Origin: Phaeobacter gallaeciensis
GTDB lineage: Bacteria > Pseudomonadota > Alphaproteobacteria > Rhodobacterales > Rhodobacteraceae
DNA length: 64,000 nt
Reading direction: 5' to 3'
Assembly (NCBI RefSeq): GCF_001678945.1
Contig: NZ_CP015124.1
Location: forward strand, 2,394,001 to 2,458,000
The notes under the pieces are model-generated. The model was not told the origin of the DNA and did no database searches. It saw only the letters and a list, made by a program, of their open reading frames with translations. Below are positions 41,731 to 49,982 of this stretch, in pieces (the stretch's first letter is position 1; every line of letters starts with the position of its first letter). Made by a program: the position numbers and the translations under genes.

Positions 41731-42608
41731 TGTTCGGCCTCCTGCTGTTTCTGCTGGTTGCGCTGGAACAGCACGATGGGAACGATCAAGAGGAGCAGCA
41801 GCACCACCGCCACGGCCGAGGCAACCGGCCAGTCCCGGTTCGAGAAGAACTCCTCCCACAGAACCTTGCCGATCATCAGCGTGTCCGATCCGCCCAAGAG
41901 CGACGGGATCACGAACTCGCCCAAGGTGGGGATGAAGACGAGGAAACAGCCCGCGATGATGCCGGGTTTCGACAGCGGGATGGTCACCAGCCAAAAGGCG
42001 GAGAGCCGCGAACAACCCAGATCCTCGGCCGCTTCGATCAGCGATTCATCCATCCGCTCCAGCGCGGAATAGATCGGCAGGATCATGAAGGGCAGGTAGG
42101 TATAGACCACGCCGATATAGACGGCGGTATTGGTGTTGAGGATGGTCAGCGGCTCGTTGATGATCCCCAGCCACAACAGCAACTGGTTGAGGAACCCTTC
42201 GTTCGACAGGATGCCCATCCAGGCGTAGACGCGGATCAGGAAGCTGGTCCAGAATGGCAGGATCACCAGCATCATCAGCGTCGCGCGCCATTCGGACGGC
42301 GCCCGCGCCATGCCGTAGGCGATCGGATAACCCGCCAGCAGCGTCAGCACAGTCGAGAAGAAGGCGATCTGCAGCGAGCTGAGATAGGCTTTCCAGTATA
42401 GATCGTCCTGTGTCAGCCAGACAAAGTTTTCAAAGTCCAGCTCGGACAGGAAGGTCCAGATGCCCGTCGCCCAGTCGAATTGCGGCATATAGGGCGGGCG
42501 CGCCAGCGCCACATCCGAAAGCGAGATTTTCAGGACGATGGCAAAAGGCACCAGAAACAGCGCAAAGAGCCACAGGTAGGGGACAATGATCAGGGCAAAG
42601 CGGCGCAT
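41727..42608 (-). CDS. potH: Polyamine ABC transporter permease PotH
   Basis: A 293 aa permease with six membrane segments and the EAA loop (EAAEDLGCSRLSAFWLVTIP). ATG at 42608 overlaps the stop of the ATPase gene (TGATG) and starts directly at the first membrane helix (MRRFALIIVPYLWLFALFLV). An in-frame extension to 42668 overlaps the ATPase and is rejected. Confidence 0.88.
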   Translation of the reverse strand: MRRFALIIVPYLWLFALFLVPFAIVLKISLSDVALARPPYMPQFDWATGIWTFLSELDFENFVWLTQDDLYWKAYLSSLQIAFFSTVLTLLAGYPIAYGMARAPSEWRATLMMLVILPFWTSFLIRVYAWMGILSNEGFLNQLLLWLGIINEPLTILNTNTAVYIGVVYTYLPFMILPIYSALERMDESLIEAAEDLGCSRLSAFWLVTIPLSKPGIIAGCFLVFIPTLGEFVIPSLLGGSDTLMIGKVLWEEFFSNRDWPVASAVAVVLLLLLIVPIVLFQRNQQKQQEAEQ

Positions 42609-43735
42609 CAGTTCGCCAGCAGGACGCCTGCCGTGGCGGTCCAGGACAGCCAGACAGTGTCTTCCCATGTAAAGGCCCGGCGCGAGATGCGGCGGGTATT
42701 TGCAGCCTGCGCCTTGATCACCGCGCCAGAGGGCAGTTCAACGTGATAGGTCGAGATATTACCGAGATAGGCAATGTCGAGGATCTTGCCCTGCACCGCG
42801 TTATCGGCGCCTTCGGGGCGGTCTGCGGTGATGGTGACCTTTTCCGGGCGGATGGCCAGATGTGCGGTCTGCCCGTCCGAGAACGTGTTGGGAGTTTTGA
42901 CCGTCAGCGGTTCCTGCCCTTCTTTCCAGTTCAGGGCATAGCTGTCTTCGCCGGTGGGCGTGACGGTGCCGTCGATGATGTTCACATCACCGATGAAATC
43001 GGCGACGTAAACGGAATTGGGGGTCTCGTAGATGCGATCCGGGGTGGCGACCTGCATGATCTTGCCGTTGTCCATCACCGCAACGCGGCTGGCGACGGTC
43101 ATCGCCTCTTCCTGGTCGTGGGTGACGATGACAAAGGTGGTGCCAGTCTTCTCCTGAATGTCCATCAGCTCGAACTGGGTGTCCTGGCGCAGCTTCTTGT
43201 CGAGCGCACCAAGGGGTTCGTCCAGCAGCAACAGTTTTGGGGCCTTGGCCAGCGACCGCGCCAGTGCCACCCGCTGCCGCTGTCCACCCGAGATCTGGTG
43301 CGGTTTGCGGCGGGCGAATTTTTCCAGCCGGGTCAGGCGCAGCATGTTCTCCACCCGCTCGCCGATGTCGTCCTTGGGCATGCCTTCGCGTTTGAGCCCG
43401 AAGGCGATATTGTCCCAGATGCTGAGATGCGGGAACAGCGCGTAGGACTGGAACATCATGTTCACCGCGCGCTTGTTCGGCGGCACCGGGGCGATATCCT
43501 GACCGGCGAGATAGATCTTACCTTCGGTCGCGGTTTCAAACCCGGCGAGCATCCGCATCAGCGTGGTCTTGCCGCAGCCCGAGGGGCCAAGAAGCGCGAA
43601 GAACTCCCGCTCGTATATACCGATTGTCAGATCGTCGATTGCGGTGAACTCACCAAAGCGTTTGGTGACATTTTGGAACTCGATCAGAGGCTTGGCCTCG
43701 GGGTCGTTCCAGGGTTCAAAAACGGGAAGTGTCAA
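42608..43735 (-). CDS. potG: Polyamine ABC transporter ATP-binding protein PotG/PotA
   Basis: A 375 aa ATPase with Walker A GPSGCGKTTL, signature ISGGQRQRVALARSL, Walker B LLLLDEPLGALD and a C-terminal TOBE-like domain (AIRPEKVTITADRP). I place the start at TTG 43735, with AGGGGG upstream, because the alternatives at 43798 and 43813 fall at the base of a strong hairpin. The true N-terminus is uncertain by about 26 residues. It energises PotH-PotI. Confidence 0.85.
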   Translation of the reverse strand: MTLPVFEPWNDPEAKPLIEFQNVTKRFGEFTAIDDLTIGIYEREFFALLGPSGCGKTTLMRMLAGFETATEGKIYLAGQDIAPVPPNKRAVNMMFQSYALFPHLSIWDNIAFGLKREGMPKDDIGERVENMLRLTRLEKFARRKPHQISGGQRQRVALARSLAKAPKLLLLDEPLGALDKKLRQDTQFELMDIQEKTGTTFVIVTHDQEEAMTVASRVAVMDNGKIMQVATPDRIYETPNSVYVADFIGDVNIIDGTVTPTGEDSYALNWKEGQEPLTVKTPNTFSDGQTAHLAIRPEKVTITADRPEGADNAVQGKILDIAYLGNISTYHVELPSGAVIKAQAANTRRISRRAFTWEDTVWLSWTATAGVLLAN

Positions 43736-43800
43736 TCCGGCCCCCTGCGCGGTCCAGGTCCAAAGCGGCACTGGCCCCTTTGGAAGGTGTATTGGCATAG

Positions 43801-43834
43801 CCCGGCAGGGCACAGGGTGCGCCCTGCCGGATCA
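43801..43834 (-). terminator. Hairpin between potF and potG (attenuator or mRNA stabiliser)
   Basis: A perfect 10 bp stem CCGGCAGGGC ... GCCCTGCCGG with a 9 nt loop, without a T run. Such hairpins after a binding-protein gene often protect the upstream mRNA and raise its level over the permease genes. Confidence 0.65.
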
Positions 43835-43846
43835 GGCGATATCGGA

Positions 43847-44932
43847 TCAGGTGCCCGACTTGATCTTGGTCCACAGACGGGTCACGACGCGCTGCACCTT
43901 GGGGGCATAGGGCGTGGTGGTGAACAGGTTGGCCAGGGTGGCTTCATCCGGGTAGATCGCCGGATCGCCGATCACGTCCTCAACCAGGAATTCCTGCGAT
44001 GCCTTGTTGCCGTTGGCGTAGTAGACGTAGTTTGATGCCGCAGCCATGTTCTGCGGGTCCATGATGAAGTTCAGGAACACATGCGCCGCATCCGGGTTCG
44101 GGGCGTCGACCGGAATGGCCATCTGGTCGAACCACATCTGGGCGCCTTCGACGGCCGCGTGATAGGCGATTTCGACGCCATTGTCGGCTTCGGCGGCGCG
44201 GTCGCGGGCCTGCAGCACGTCACCGGACCAGCCCACTGCCACGCAGATGTCACCATTCGCCAGCGCGTTGATGTATTCGGAGGAATGGAATTTCTGGATA
44301 TAGGGGCGCACCGCCATGAAGACGCCTTCGGCCTTGGCGATCACGTCCGGGTCATGGCTGTCGGGATCTTCGCCGATGTATTTCAGCGCAGCGGGGATCA
44401 TTTCTGCCGGGGCATCCAGGAAATGCACGCCGCATTCGGCCAGTTTTTCCATGTTGTCGGGGTTGAAGACCAGCTCAAGCGAGTTGATCGGGGCATCGTC
44501 GCCCAGCAGTTCCTTGACCTTGCCGACGTTCACACCGATGCCGGTGGTGCCCCACATGTAGTTGATGGAATAGGCGTTGTCCGGGTCGTACTGTTCGGTA
44601 CGGTTTTCGACCACATCCCACATGTTCTTGTGGTTGGGCAGCTTGGACATGTCCAGTTTCTGGAAAGAGCCTGCCATGATCTGGCGCTGCAGGAAGGTGC
44701 CGCTGGGCACCACCACGTCATAGCCCGACCCGCCGGCCAGCATTTTGGTTTCCAGAAGCTCGTTGCTGTCGAATACATCGTAGATCAGATCGATCCCGGT
44801 CTCTGCCTCGAACTTTTCCAGAAGGGCTTCGTCGATGTAGTCGGACCAGTTATAAACGCGCACCTCTTCCGCGATGGCGGCCGTGCTGCTAAGGGCAACG
44901 ACGGCGGTCAGTGTCATCGTCTTGAGTGTCAT
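43847..44932 (-). CDS. potF: Polyamine-binding periplasmic protein PotF
   Basis: A 361 aa exported binding protein (signal peptide to about residue 21, TAVVALSSTAAIA) of the PotD/PotF family (EEVRVYNWSDYIDEALLEKF, AETGIDLIYDVFDSNELLET; SGYDVVVPSGTFLQRQI). It delivers putrescine or a related polyamine to the potGHI system. AGGGAG lies upstream of the ATG. First gene of the leftward operon, divergent from the GntR gene. Confidence 0.9.
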   Translation of the reverse strand: MTLKTMTLTAVVALSSTAAIAEEVRVYNWSDYIDEALLEKFEAETGIDLIYDVFDSNELLETKMLAGGSGYDVVVPSGTFLQRQIMAGSFQKLDMSKLPNHKNMWDVVENRTEQYDPDNAYSINYMWGTTGIGVNVGKVKELLGDDAPINSLELVFNPDNMEKLAECGVHFLDAPAEMIPAALKYIGEDPDSHDPDVIAKAEGVFMAVRPYIQKFHSSEYINALANGDICVAVGWSGDVLQARDRAAEADNGVEIAYHAAVEGAQMWFDQMAIPVDAPNPDAAHVFLNFIMDPQNMAAASNYVYYANGNKASQEFLVEDVIGDPAIYPDEATLANLFTTTPYAPKVQRVVTRLWTKIKSGT

Positions 44933-45073
44933 GAGTATCTCCCTGTGCCTGCCGGTTTCATTGCCCGGCTGGGGTGGATTTGATCAAGTTTTGCCTCGTG
45001 GGGCAATACTGTTTATGTTTTCACCGGGTGGTTCTTGGTGCAAGCTGCCCAAAAACTAGGAGGATACCCCAAG
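44933..45073. promoter_or_regulatory. Divergent potF/gntR control region
   Basis: A 141 nt region between the transporter operon and the regulator. It contains TTGATCAA at 44980-44987, which shares the TGATCAAAT core (on the minus strand) with a site inside the promoter of the aminotransferase gene. Confidence 0.45.
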
Positions 45074-45760
45074 GTGACAGAGATCACATCTTCGGCCCAG
45101 AATGCAGAAGACGGCGCGGCGAAAACGCCGGCCCATGAGGCCGTGTATCAAAAGCTGCGCGCGCAGATCCTGTTCGGTGAACTGGCGCCGGGGCAGGCGG
45201 TAACGATCCAGGGTTTGACTGCGGCTTTGGGGGTTGGGATGACACCGGTCCGCGAGGCGATCCGTCGACTTATCTCGGATGGGGCGCTGGTGTTTCAGGG
45301 TAACCGGCGTGTTTCCGTTCCCCTGCTGCGGACATCGGATGTCAAAGAGATTATTTTCGCAAGAAAAACAATTGAGTGTGAGCTTGTCAGGCTCGCAACA
45401 ACACAGGTTTCGGACGCCGATATCGCTGAGCTGGAGCGTATCGACACGGCGCTGGATCAGGCGATTTCCGCAGGCGATGTGCCGGGGTATCTGGCGCAGA
45501 ACTACAGTTTCCACACCGCATTATACAGTCGCGCCGCCGCTCCGATCCTGACCGATCTTGCGGACCGCCTGTGGCTGCGCTTTGGCCCGTCCCTGCGGGT
45601 GGTCTGTGGCCGCTTTGGCACCCAGAGCTTTCCGGACCGTCACAAGGACATCCTTGAGGCCTTGCGTCGCAGGGATCCCGAAATGGCTGCTTTGGCGATG
45701 GAGCGGGACGTTTGTCAGGGCATGGATCAGGTCAGCATGGGGCTGGATCCGGACAACTGA
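45074..45760 (+). CDS. GntR-family transcriptional regulator (FCD type)
   Basis: A 228 aa regulator with an N-terminal winged helix (AVYQKLRAQILFGELAPGQA, LTAALGVGMTPVREAIRRLI, DGALVFQGNRRVSVP) and a C-terminal FCD ligand domain (RKTIECELVRLATTQ; NYSFHTALYSRAA; SFPDRHKDILEALRRRDPEM). The GTG at 45074 follows AGGAGG by 10 nt; a TTG at 45035 is rejected. It stands between two polyamine gene sets and is their probable regulator. Confidence 0.85.
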   Translation: MTEITSSAQNAEDGAAKTPAHEAVYQKLRAQILFGELAPGQAVTIQGLTAALGVGMTPVREAIRRLISDGALVFQGNRRVSVPLLRTSDVKEIIFARKTIECELVRLATTQVSDADIAELERIDTALDQAISAGDVPGYLAQNYSFHTALYSRAAAPILTDLADRLWLRFGPSLRVVCGRFGTQSFPDRHKDILEALRRRDPEMAALAMERDVCQGMDQVSMGLDPDN

Positions 45761-45765
45761 TTCGA

Positions 45766-45793
45766 TTGACACCGTGAAATTTGATCATATTCT
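45766..45793 (+). promoter_or_regulatory. Promoter of the aminotransferase gene with TGATCA in the spacer
   Basis: TTGACA (45766-45771), 16 nt spacer, TATTCT (45788-45793). The palindrome TGATCA (45782-45787) lies directly before the -10 element, where a bound repressor would block RNA polymerase. Confidence 0.5.
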
Positions 45794-45825
45794 GGGGCCA
45801 ATCTCTTATTTTTGGAGCGACTCCC

Positions 45826-47220
45826 ATGAATGCGATCACCAACCACATGCCGACGGCCGAATTGCAGGCCCTGGACGCCGCGCACCACATGCATCCCTTC
45901 ACCGCCAATGGTGAACTGGCGGAAAAAGGCGCCCGGATCATCACCCGCGCGAGCGGCGTCACGCTGACCGATAGTGAAGGCAACGAGATCCTCGACGCGA
46001 TGGCGGGCCTGTGGTGCGTCAACATCGGCTATGGCCGTGACGAGCTGGCCGATGTCGCCGCCCGTCAGATGCGCGAGCTGCCTTATTACAATACCTTCTT
46101 CCAGACCTCGCATGTGCCGGTCATCGCTCTGGCCAACAAGATTGCGGAACTGGCGCCCGGTGATCTCAACCATGTATTCTTTGCCGGGTCGGGATCTGAG
46201 GCGAATGACACCAACATCCGCATGGTGCGTCACTACTGGGCGCTGAAGGGCAAACCGACTAAATCCATCATCATCAGCCGCAAGAACGCCTATCACGGCT
46301 CTTCGGTTGGCAGCGGCAGCCTGGGCGGGATGTCGGCGATGCATGAACAGGGCGGCCTGCCGATCCCGGATATTCACCATATCAACCAACCGCATTGGTG
46401 GGCTGAGGGTGGTGACACCTCCCCCGAAGAGTTCGGCCTGCAGCGCGCGCAGGAACTGGAAGAGGCGATTCTGGAACTGGGCGAAGACCGCGTTGCAGCC
46501 TTTATCGCCGAACCAGTTCAGGGTGCGGGCGGCGTTATTGTGCCGCCGGAAACCTACTGGCCGGAAATTCAGCGCATCTGCGATAAATACGAGATCCTGC
46601 TGATCGCGGATGAGGTGATCTGTGGCTTTGGCCGCACCGGAAACTGGTTCGGCAGCCAGACCATGGGCATCCGCCCGGACATCATGACCATCGCCAAGGG
46701 GCTTAGCTCGGGCTACGCGCCGATCGGTGGCTCGGTGGTGTCGGATGAGGTCGCCGCCGTGATCGCGAGCGACGAATTCAATCACGGCTATACCTATTCC
46801 GGGCACCCGGTGTCCTCGGCGGTGGCGCTGGAAAACCTGCGCATTCTCGAAGAGGAAAACGTGGTTGGTCACGTGCAGGATGTGGCTGCGCCCTATCTGA
46901 AAGAGAAGTGGGAGGCGCTGATTGATCACCCGCTGGTGGGTGAGGCCAAGATCGTTGGTATGATGGGCTCAATCGCACTGACACCGAACAAAGAAGCGCG
47001 GGCTGCCTTTGCTGCACCTGCCGGAACGGTGGGCTATATCTGCCGCGAACGGTGCTTTGCCAATAATTTGATCATGCGCCATGTGGGCGACCGGATGATT
47101 ATCTCTCCTCCGCTGGTCATGACCCCGGCCGAGATCGATACCCTGATCGAACGAGCTCGCCTGTCGCTGGACGAATGCTATGCCGCACTGAAAGAGCAGG
47201 ACCTGCTGCACAGCGCCTGA
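45826..47220 (+). CDS. spuC: Class III aminotransferase (putrescine/polyamine-pyruvate type)
   Basis: A 464 aa PLP enzyme of the omega-transaminase group. Family motifs are FFAGSGSEANDTNIRMVRHY, the PLP-aspartate segment LLIADEVICGFGRTGNWFGS and the lysine segment IMTIAKGLSSGYAPIGG. ATG at 45826 follows TTGGAG by 7 nt. The polyamine role is inferred from neighbours; related enzymes also act on beta-alanine or other omega-amines. It is monocistronic, ending at a strong terminator. Confidence 0.82.
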   Translation: MNAITNHMPTAELQALDAAHHMHPFTANGELAEKGARIITRASGVTLTDSEGNEILDAMAGLWCVNIGYGRDELADVAARQMRELPYYNTFFQTSHVPVIALANKIAELAPGDLNHVFFAGSGSEANDTNIRMVRHYWALKGKPTKSIIISRKNAYHGSSVGSGSLGGMSAMHEQGGLPIPDIHHINQPHWWAEGGDTSPEEFGLQRAQELEEAILELGEDRVAAFIAEPVQGAGGVIVPPETYWPEIQRICDKYEILLIADEVICGFGRTGNWFGSQTMGIRPDIMTIAKGLSSGYAPIGGSVVSDEVAAVIASDEFNHGYTYSGHPVSSAVALENLRILEEENVVGHVQDVAAPYLKEKWEALIDHPLVGEAKIVGMMGSIALTPNKEARAAFAAPAGTVGYICRERCFANNLIMRHVGDRMIISPPLVMTPAEIDTLIERARLSLDECYAALKEQDLLHSA

Positions 47221-47287
47221 ACTTAAGCGCAAACACCGAATTTCGGCAGGAAAGCGGTGTTTGGCATGCATTATTTGCCTGAAAAAC

Positions 47288-47335
47288 AGGCCCTGCGCCG
47301 GAATCAAAGGATCTTCCCGGCGCAGGGCCTTTTCT
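47288..47335 (+). terminator. Terminator after the aminotransferase gene
   Basis: AGGCCCTGCGCCGG and CCGGCGCAGGGCCT flank a 16 nt loop and are followed by TTTTCTTG. Confidence 0.85.
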
Positions 47336-47567
47336 TGCACATTTTCGTGAATGGGAGCCCGTGGCAGAGGATTCTCCTGTATGATCATTTAAAATATGCC
47401 GCAAATTCTGCTTTTGCGGTCGCAATCGGTCCGATCCGCTGAAAGCTAGTCCCTAAGCTAGTTTCAAGCACTGAAAGGACGATCCGGTTGCATCCACCAT
47501 GGTGGGTATGTTTACATCAGTGCAACGAGTGCAGACCAAACTGCCAAATTAACACGGGGAGCCTGTT
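47336..47567 (+). promoter_or_regulatory. Leader/promoter region of the second pot operon
   Basis: About 230 nt without a gene. It holds ATGATCAT (47381-47388), an A/T-rich block, the repeat AGCTAG (twice, near 47444-47460), the palindrome CCACCATGGTGG (47494-47505) and an outer pair GTTGCA (47487-47492) / TGCAAC (47521-47526) that could enclose it. CACGGGGAG before the TTG start of potA serves as ribosome site. Confidence 0.45.
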
Positions 47568-48668
47568 TTGGCTGATGCGTCAAACAGTGATGCGTTCGTT
47601 GAATTCGAACGTGTCCAAAAGAGTTATGATGGCGAAACGCTCGTCGTCAAAGGCCTTAACCTGGTGATGCCTAAAGGTGAGTTTCTGACAATGCTTGGGC
47701 CGTCTGGCTCTGGCAAGACAACTTGCCTTATGATGCTTGCCGGATTTGAAACCGCCACCCACGGGGATATCCGTCTGGGCGGTGTTTCGATCAACAACAT
47801 TCCGCCGCACAAGCGTGGCATCGGCATGGTGTTCCAGAACTATGCGCTGTTCCCGCATATGACCATCGCCGAGAACCTCAGCTTTCCGCTGGAAGTCCGC
47901 AAGATGGGCAAGTCCGAGCGTGAAGAGAAGGTCAAGCGTGCGCTGGACATGGTGGAAATGGGCGCCTTTGGCGGCCGCCGCCCTGCGCAGCTTTCGGGTG
48001 GTCAGCAGCAGCGGGTCGCTCTGGCACGCGCGCTCGTGTTCGAACCCGAACTGGTTCTGATGGACGAACCGCTGGGCGCGCTGGACAAACAGCTGCGCGA
48101 AAAGATGCAGTTCGAGATCACCGATCTTGCCCACCGTCTGGGCATTACCGTGGTCTATGTGACCCACGACCAGACCGAAGCGCTGACCATGTCAGACCGC
48201 GTTGCTGTGTTCGACGATGGCCGTATTCAGCAGCTGGCGCCGCCGGATCAGCTTTATGAAGAGCCGGAAAACAGCTTCGTCGCGCAGTTCATTGGTGAGA
48301 ACAACACCCTTGAAGGCACCGTGAAAGAGATCAACAACGGTCTTGCTCTGGTGCAGCTGGATGGTGGCGAATTGATCGACTGCAAGCCGATCAACGTGTC
48401 CCAGCCTGGCGAGCGCACCCGCGTTTCCATCCGCCCCGAACGGGTCGAATACAACAAGGAACGCCTGCAGGAAGGCGCCCACACCCTGAAGGCCGAAGTG
48501 CTGGAGTTCATCTACATGGGTGACATCTTCCGTACCCGTCTGCGGGTGGCGGGAAATGACGAATTCATTATCAAGACACGGAACGCACCGGACCAGGTTC
48601 GCCTGAAGCCGGGCCAGCAGATTGAAATCGGCTGGCTGCCCGAAGACTGCCGCGCGCTGGACGCCTGA
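47568..48668 (+). CDS. potA: Polyamine-type ABC transporter ATP-binding protein PotA (second system)
   Basis: A 366 aa ATPase with Walker A GPSGSGKTTCLMML, signature LSGGQQQRVALARAL, Walker B LVLMDEPLGALDKQ and a C-terminal TOBE domain (SIRPERVEYNKERL). The TTG start at 47568 lies about 8 nt after GGGGAG. First gene of potA-potD-potB-potC. Its sequence is clearly different from the potG ATPase at 42608-43735, so the two systems are not a recent duplication. Confidence 0.88.
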   Translation: MADASNSDAFVEFERVQKSYDGETLVVKGLNLVMPKGEFLTMLGPSGSGKTTCLMMLAGFETATHGDIRLGGVSINNIPPHKRGIGMVFQNYALFPHMTIAENLSFPLEVRKMGKSEREEKVKRALDMVEMGAFGGRRPAQLSGGQQQRVALARALVFEPELVLMDEPLGALDKQLREKMQFEITDLAHRLGITVVYVTHDQTEALTMSDRVAVFDDGRIQQLAPPDQLYEEPENSFVAQFIGENNTLEGTVKEINNGLALVQLDGGELIDCKPINVSQPGERTRVSIRPERVEYNKERLQEGAHTLKAEVLEFIYMGDIFRTRLRVAGNDEFIIKTRNAPDQVRLKPGQQIEIGWLPEDCRALDA

Positions 48669-48688
48669 CGACGGCGCGCGCTTTGAAA

Positions 48689-48713
48689 CCCCCGGCGGCC
48701 AAGTGACCGGGGG
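48689..48713 (+). terminator. Hairpin between potA and potD
   Basis: CCCCCGG and CCGGGGG around an 11 nt loop, without a T run; probably a processing or stabilising element before the binding-protein gene. Confidence 0.45.
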
Positions 48714-48752
48714 ATCACAGTTAAATTCAAGATCAACAAGGAGAGAGTGTTT

Positions 48753-49853
48753 ATGAAACTCACCAAACTGACAGCCCTTGCCGCCACGACGGCGCTCTGC
48801 GCGCCGATGGCGTTCGCAGAAATGGCAGACGAGATGACCATTGTGTCCTGGGGTGGCGCATATTCGAACTCCCAGCTGAAGGCCTATCACGAGCCCTATG
48901 CTGAAAAGACCGGCGTCAAGATCATCAACGACGAAAGCTCGGCCGAAGCGGTTGCGAAGCTGCGCGCGATGAACGAAGCGGGCAACGTGACCTGGGACGT
49001 GGTTGACGTGGTTGCTGCGGACGCGATGCGTCTGTGCGACGAAGGTCTGGCGATGGAAATCGACGCGGATGAGCAACTGGCCGCCGCGCCCGATGGCACC
49101 CCGGCCTCCGAAGACTTCGGCGAACTGCTGGTGTCCGACTGCTTCATCCCGCAGATCGTTTACTCGACCACCTTCGGCTACCGCACTGACATGGTAGGCG
49201 ATACGCCTCCGGATGACATCTGCGACGTCTTCGACCTGGAAGCCTATCCGGGCAAGCGCGCTCTGGAGAAGCGTCCGATCAACAACATGGAATGGGCTCT
49301 GCTCTGCGACGGCGTTGCAAAGGACGAAGTCTATGACGTGCTGGAGACCGAAGAAGGTCAAGAGCAGGCCCTGGCCAAGCTCGACACCATCAAGGACAGC
49401 GTGATCTGGTGGTCTGCTGGCGCCGACACTCCGCAGCTGCTGGCTGACGGCGAAGTCGTGATGGGCTCCACCTACAACGGTCGTCTGTTCTCGGTCATTG
49501 AAGAGCAGAAGCAGCCCGTCGCCATGATGTGGGACGCGCAGGTGTTCGACCTGGACGGCTGGATCATTCCGGCAGGTCTGTCCGACGAGCGTAAAGCACG
49601 CGCGCTGGACTACATCATGTTCGCAACCGACACTCAGCGTCTGGCGGATCAGGCCAAGTACATCTCCTACGGTCCGGCCCGTGCGTCCTCCGCTCCGCTG
49701 GTTGGCAAGCACGCCGAACTGGGCATCGACATGGCGCCGCACATGCCGACCGATCCGGCAAACGCAAAGAACACGTTCCTCTACAACTACGAGTTCTGGG
49801 CTGACTACCGCGACGACATCGACGCCAAATTCCAGGCGTGGCTGGCCAAGTAA
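48753..49853 (+). CDS. potD: ABC transporter substrate-binding protein PotD-like (second system)
   Basis: A 366 aa exported protein (signal peptide to about residue 23, ALAATTALCAPMAFA) of the PotD-like group (MTIVSWGGAYSNSQLKAYHE, YAEKTGVKIINDESSAEAVA; WWSAGADTPQLLADGEVVMG). ATG 48753 lies 9 nt after AAGGAG; an in-frame GTG six bases earlier is too close to that site. The ligand is not certain; the WGGAY group also includes binders of other small amines. Confidence 0.85.
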   Translation: MKLTKLTALAATTALCAPMAFAEMADEMTIVSWGGAYSNSQLKAYHEPYAEKTGVKIINDESSAEAVAKLRAMNEAGNVTWDVVDVVAADAMRLCDEGLAMEIDADEQLAAAPDGTPASEDFGELLVSDCFIPQIVYSTTFGYRTDMVGDTPPDDICDVFDLEAYPGKRALEKRPINNMEWALLCDGVAKDEVYDVLETEEGQEQALAKLDTIKDSVIWWSAGADTPQLLADGEVVMGSTYNGRLFSVIEEQKQPVAMMWDAQVFDLDGWIIPAGLSDERKARALDYIMFATDTQRLADQAKYISYGPARASSAPLVGKHAELGIDMAPHMPTDPANAKNTFLYNYEFWADYRDDIDAKFQAWLAK

Positions 49854-49870
49854 GCCGGTCTGAAGACCTC

Positions 49871-49897
49871 GCCAGAGAGCGCCCGCCGCTCTCTGGC
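49871..49897 (+). terminator. Hairpin between potD and potB
   Basis: GCCAGAGAGCG and CGCTCTCTGGC around CCCGC form an 11 bp perfect stem without a T run, placed after the binding-protein gene as in the first pot operon. Confidence 0.6.
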
Positions 49898-49982
49898 ACC
49901 CACTCTTCGTATCAGGTCGCATCTGAACGACCGGAAGAGCAAAACCCGCGGGCGATACAGCGGGCAAAACACAGGGATAGAT

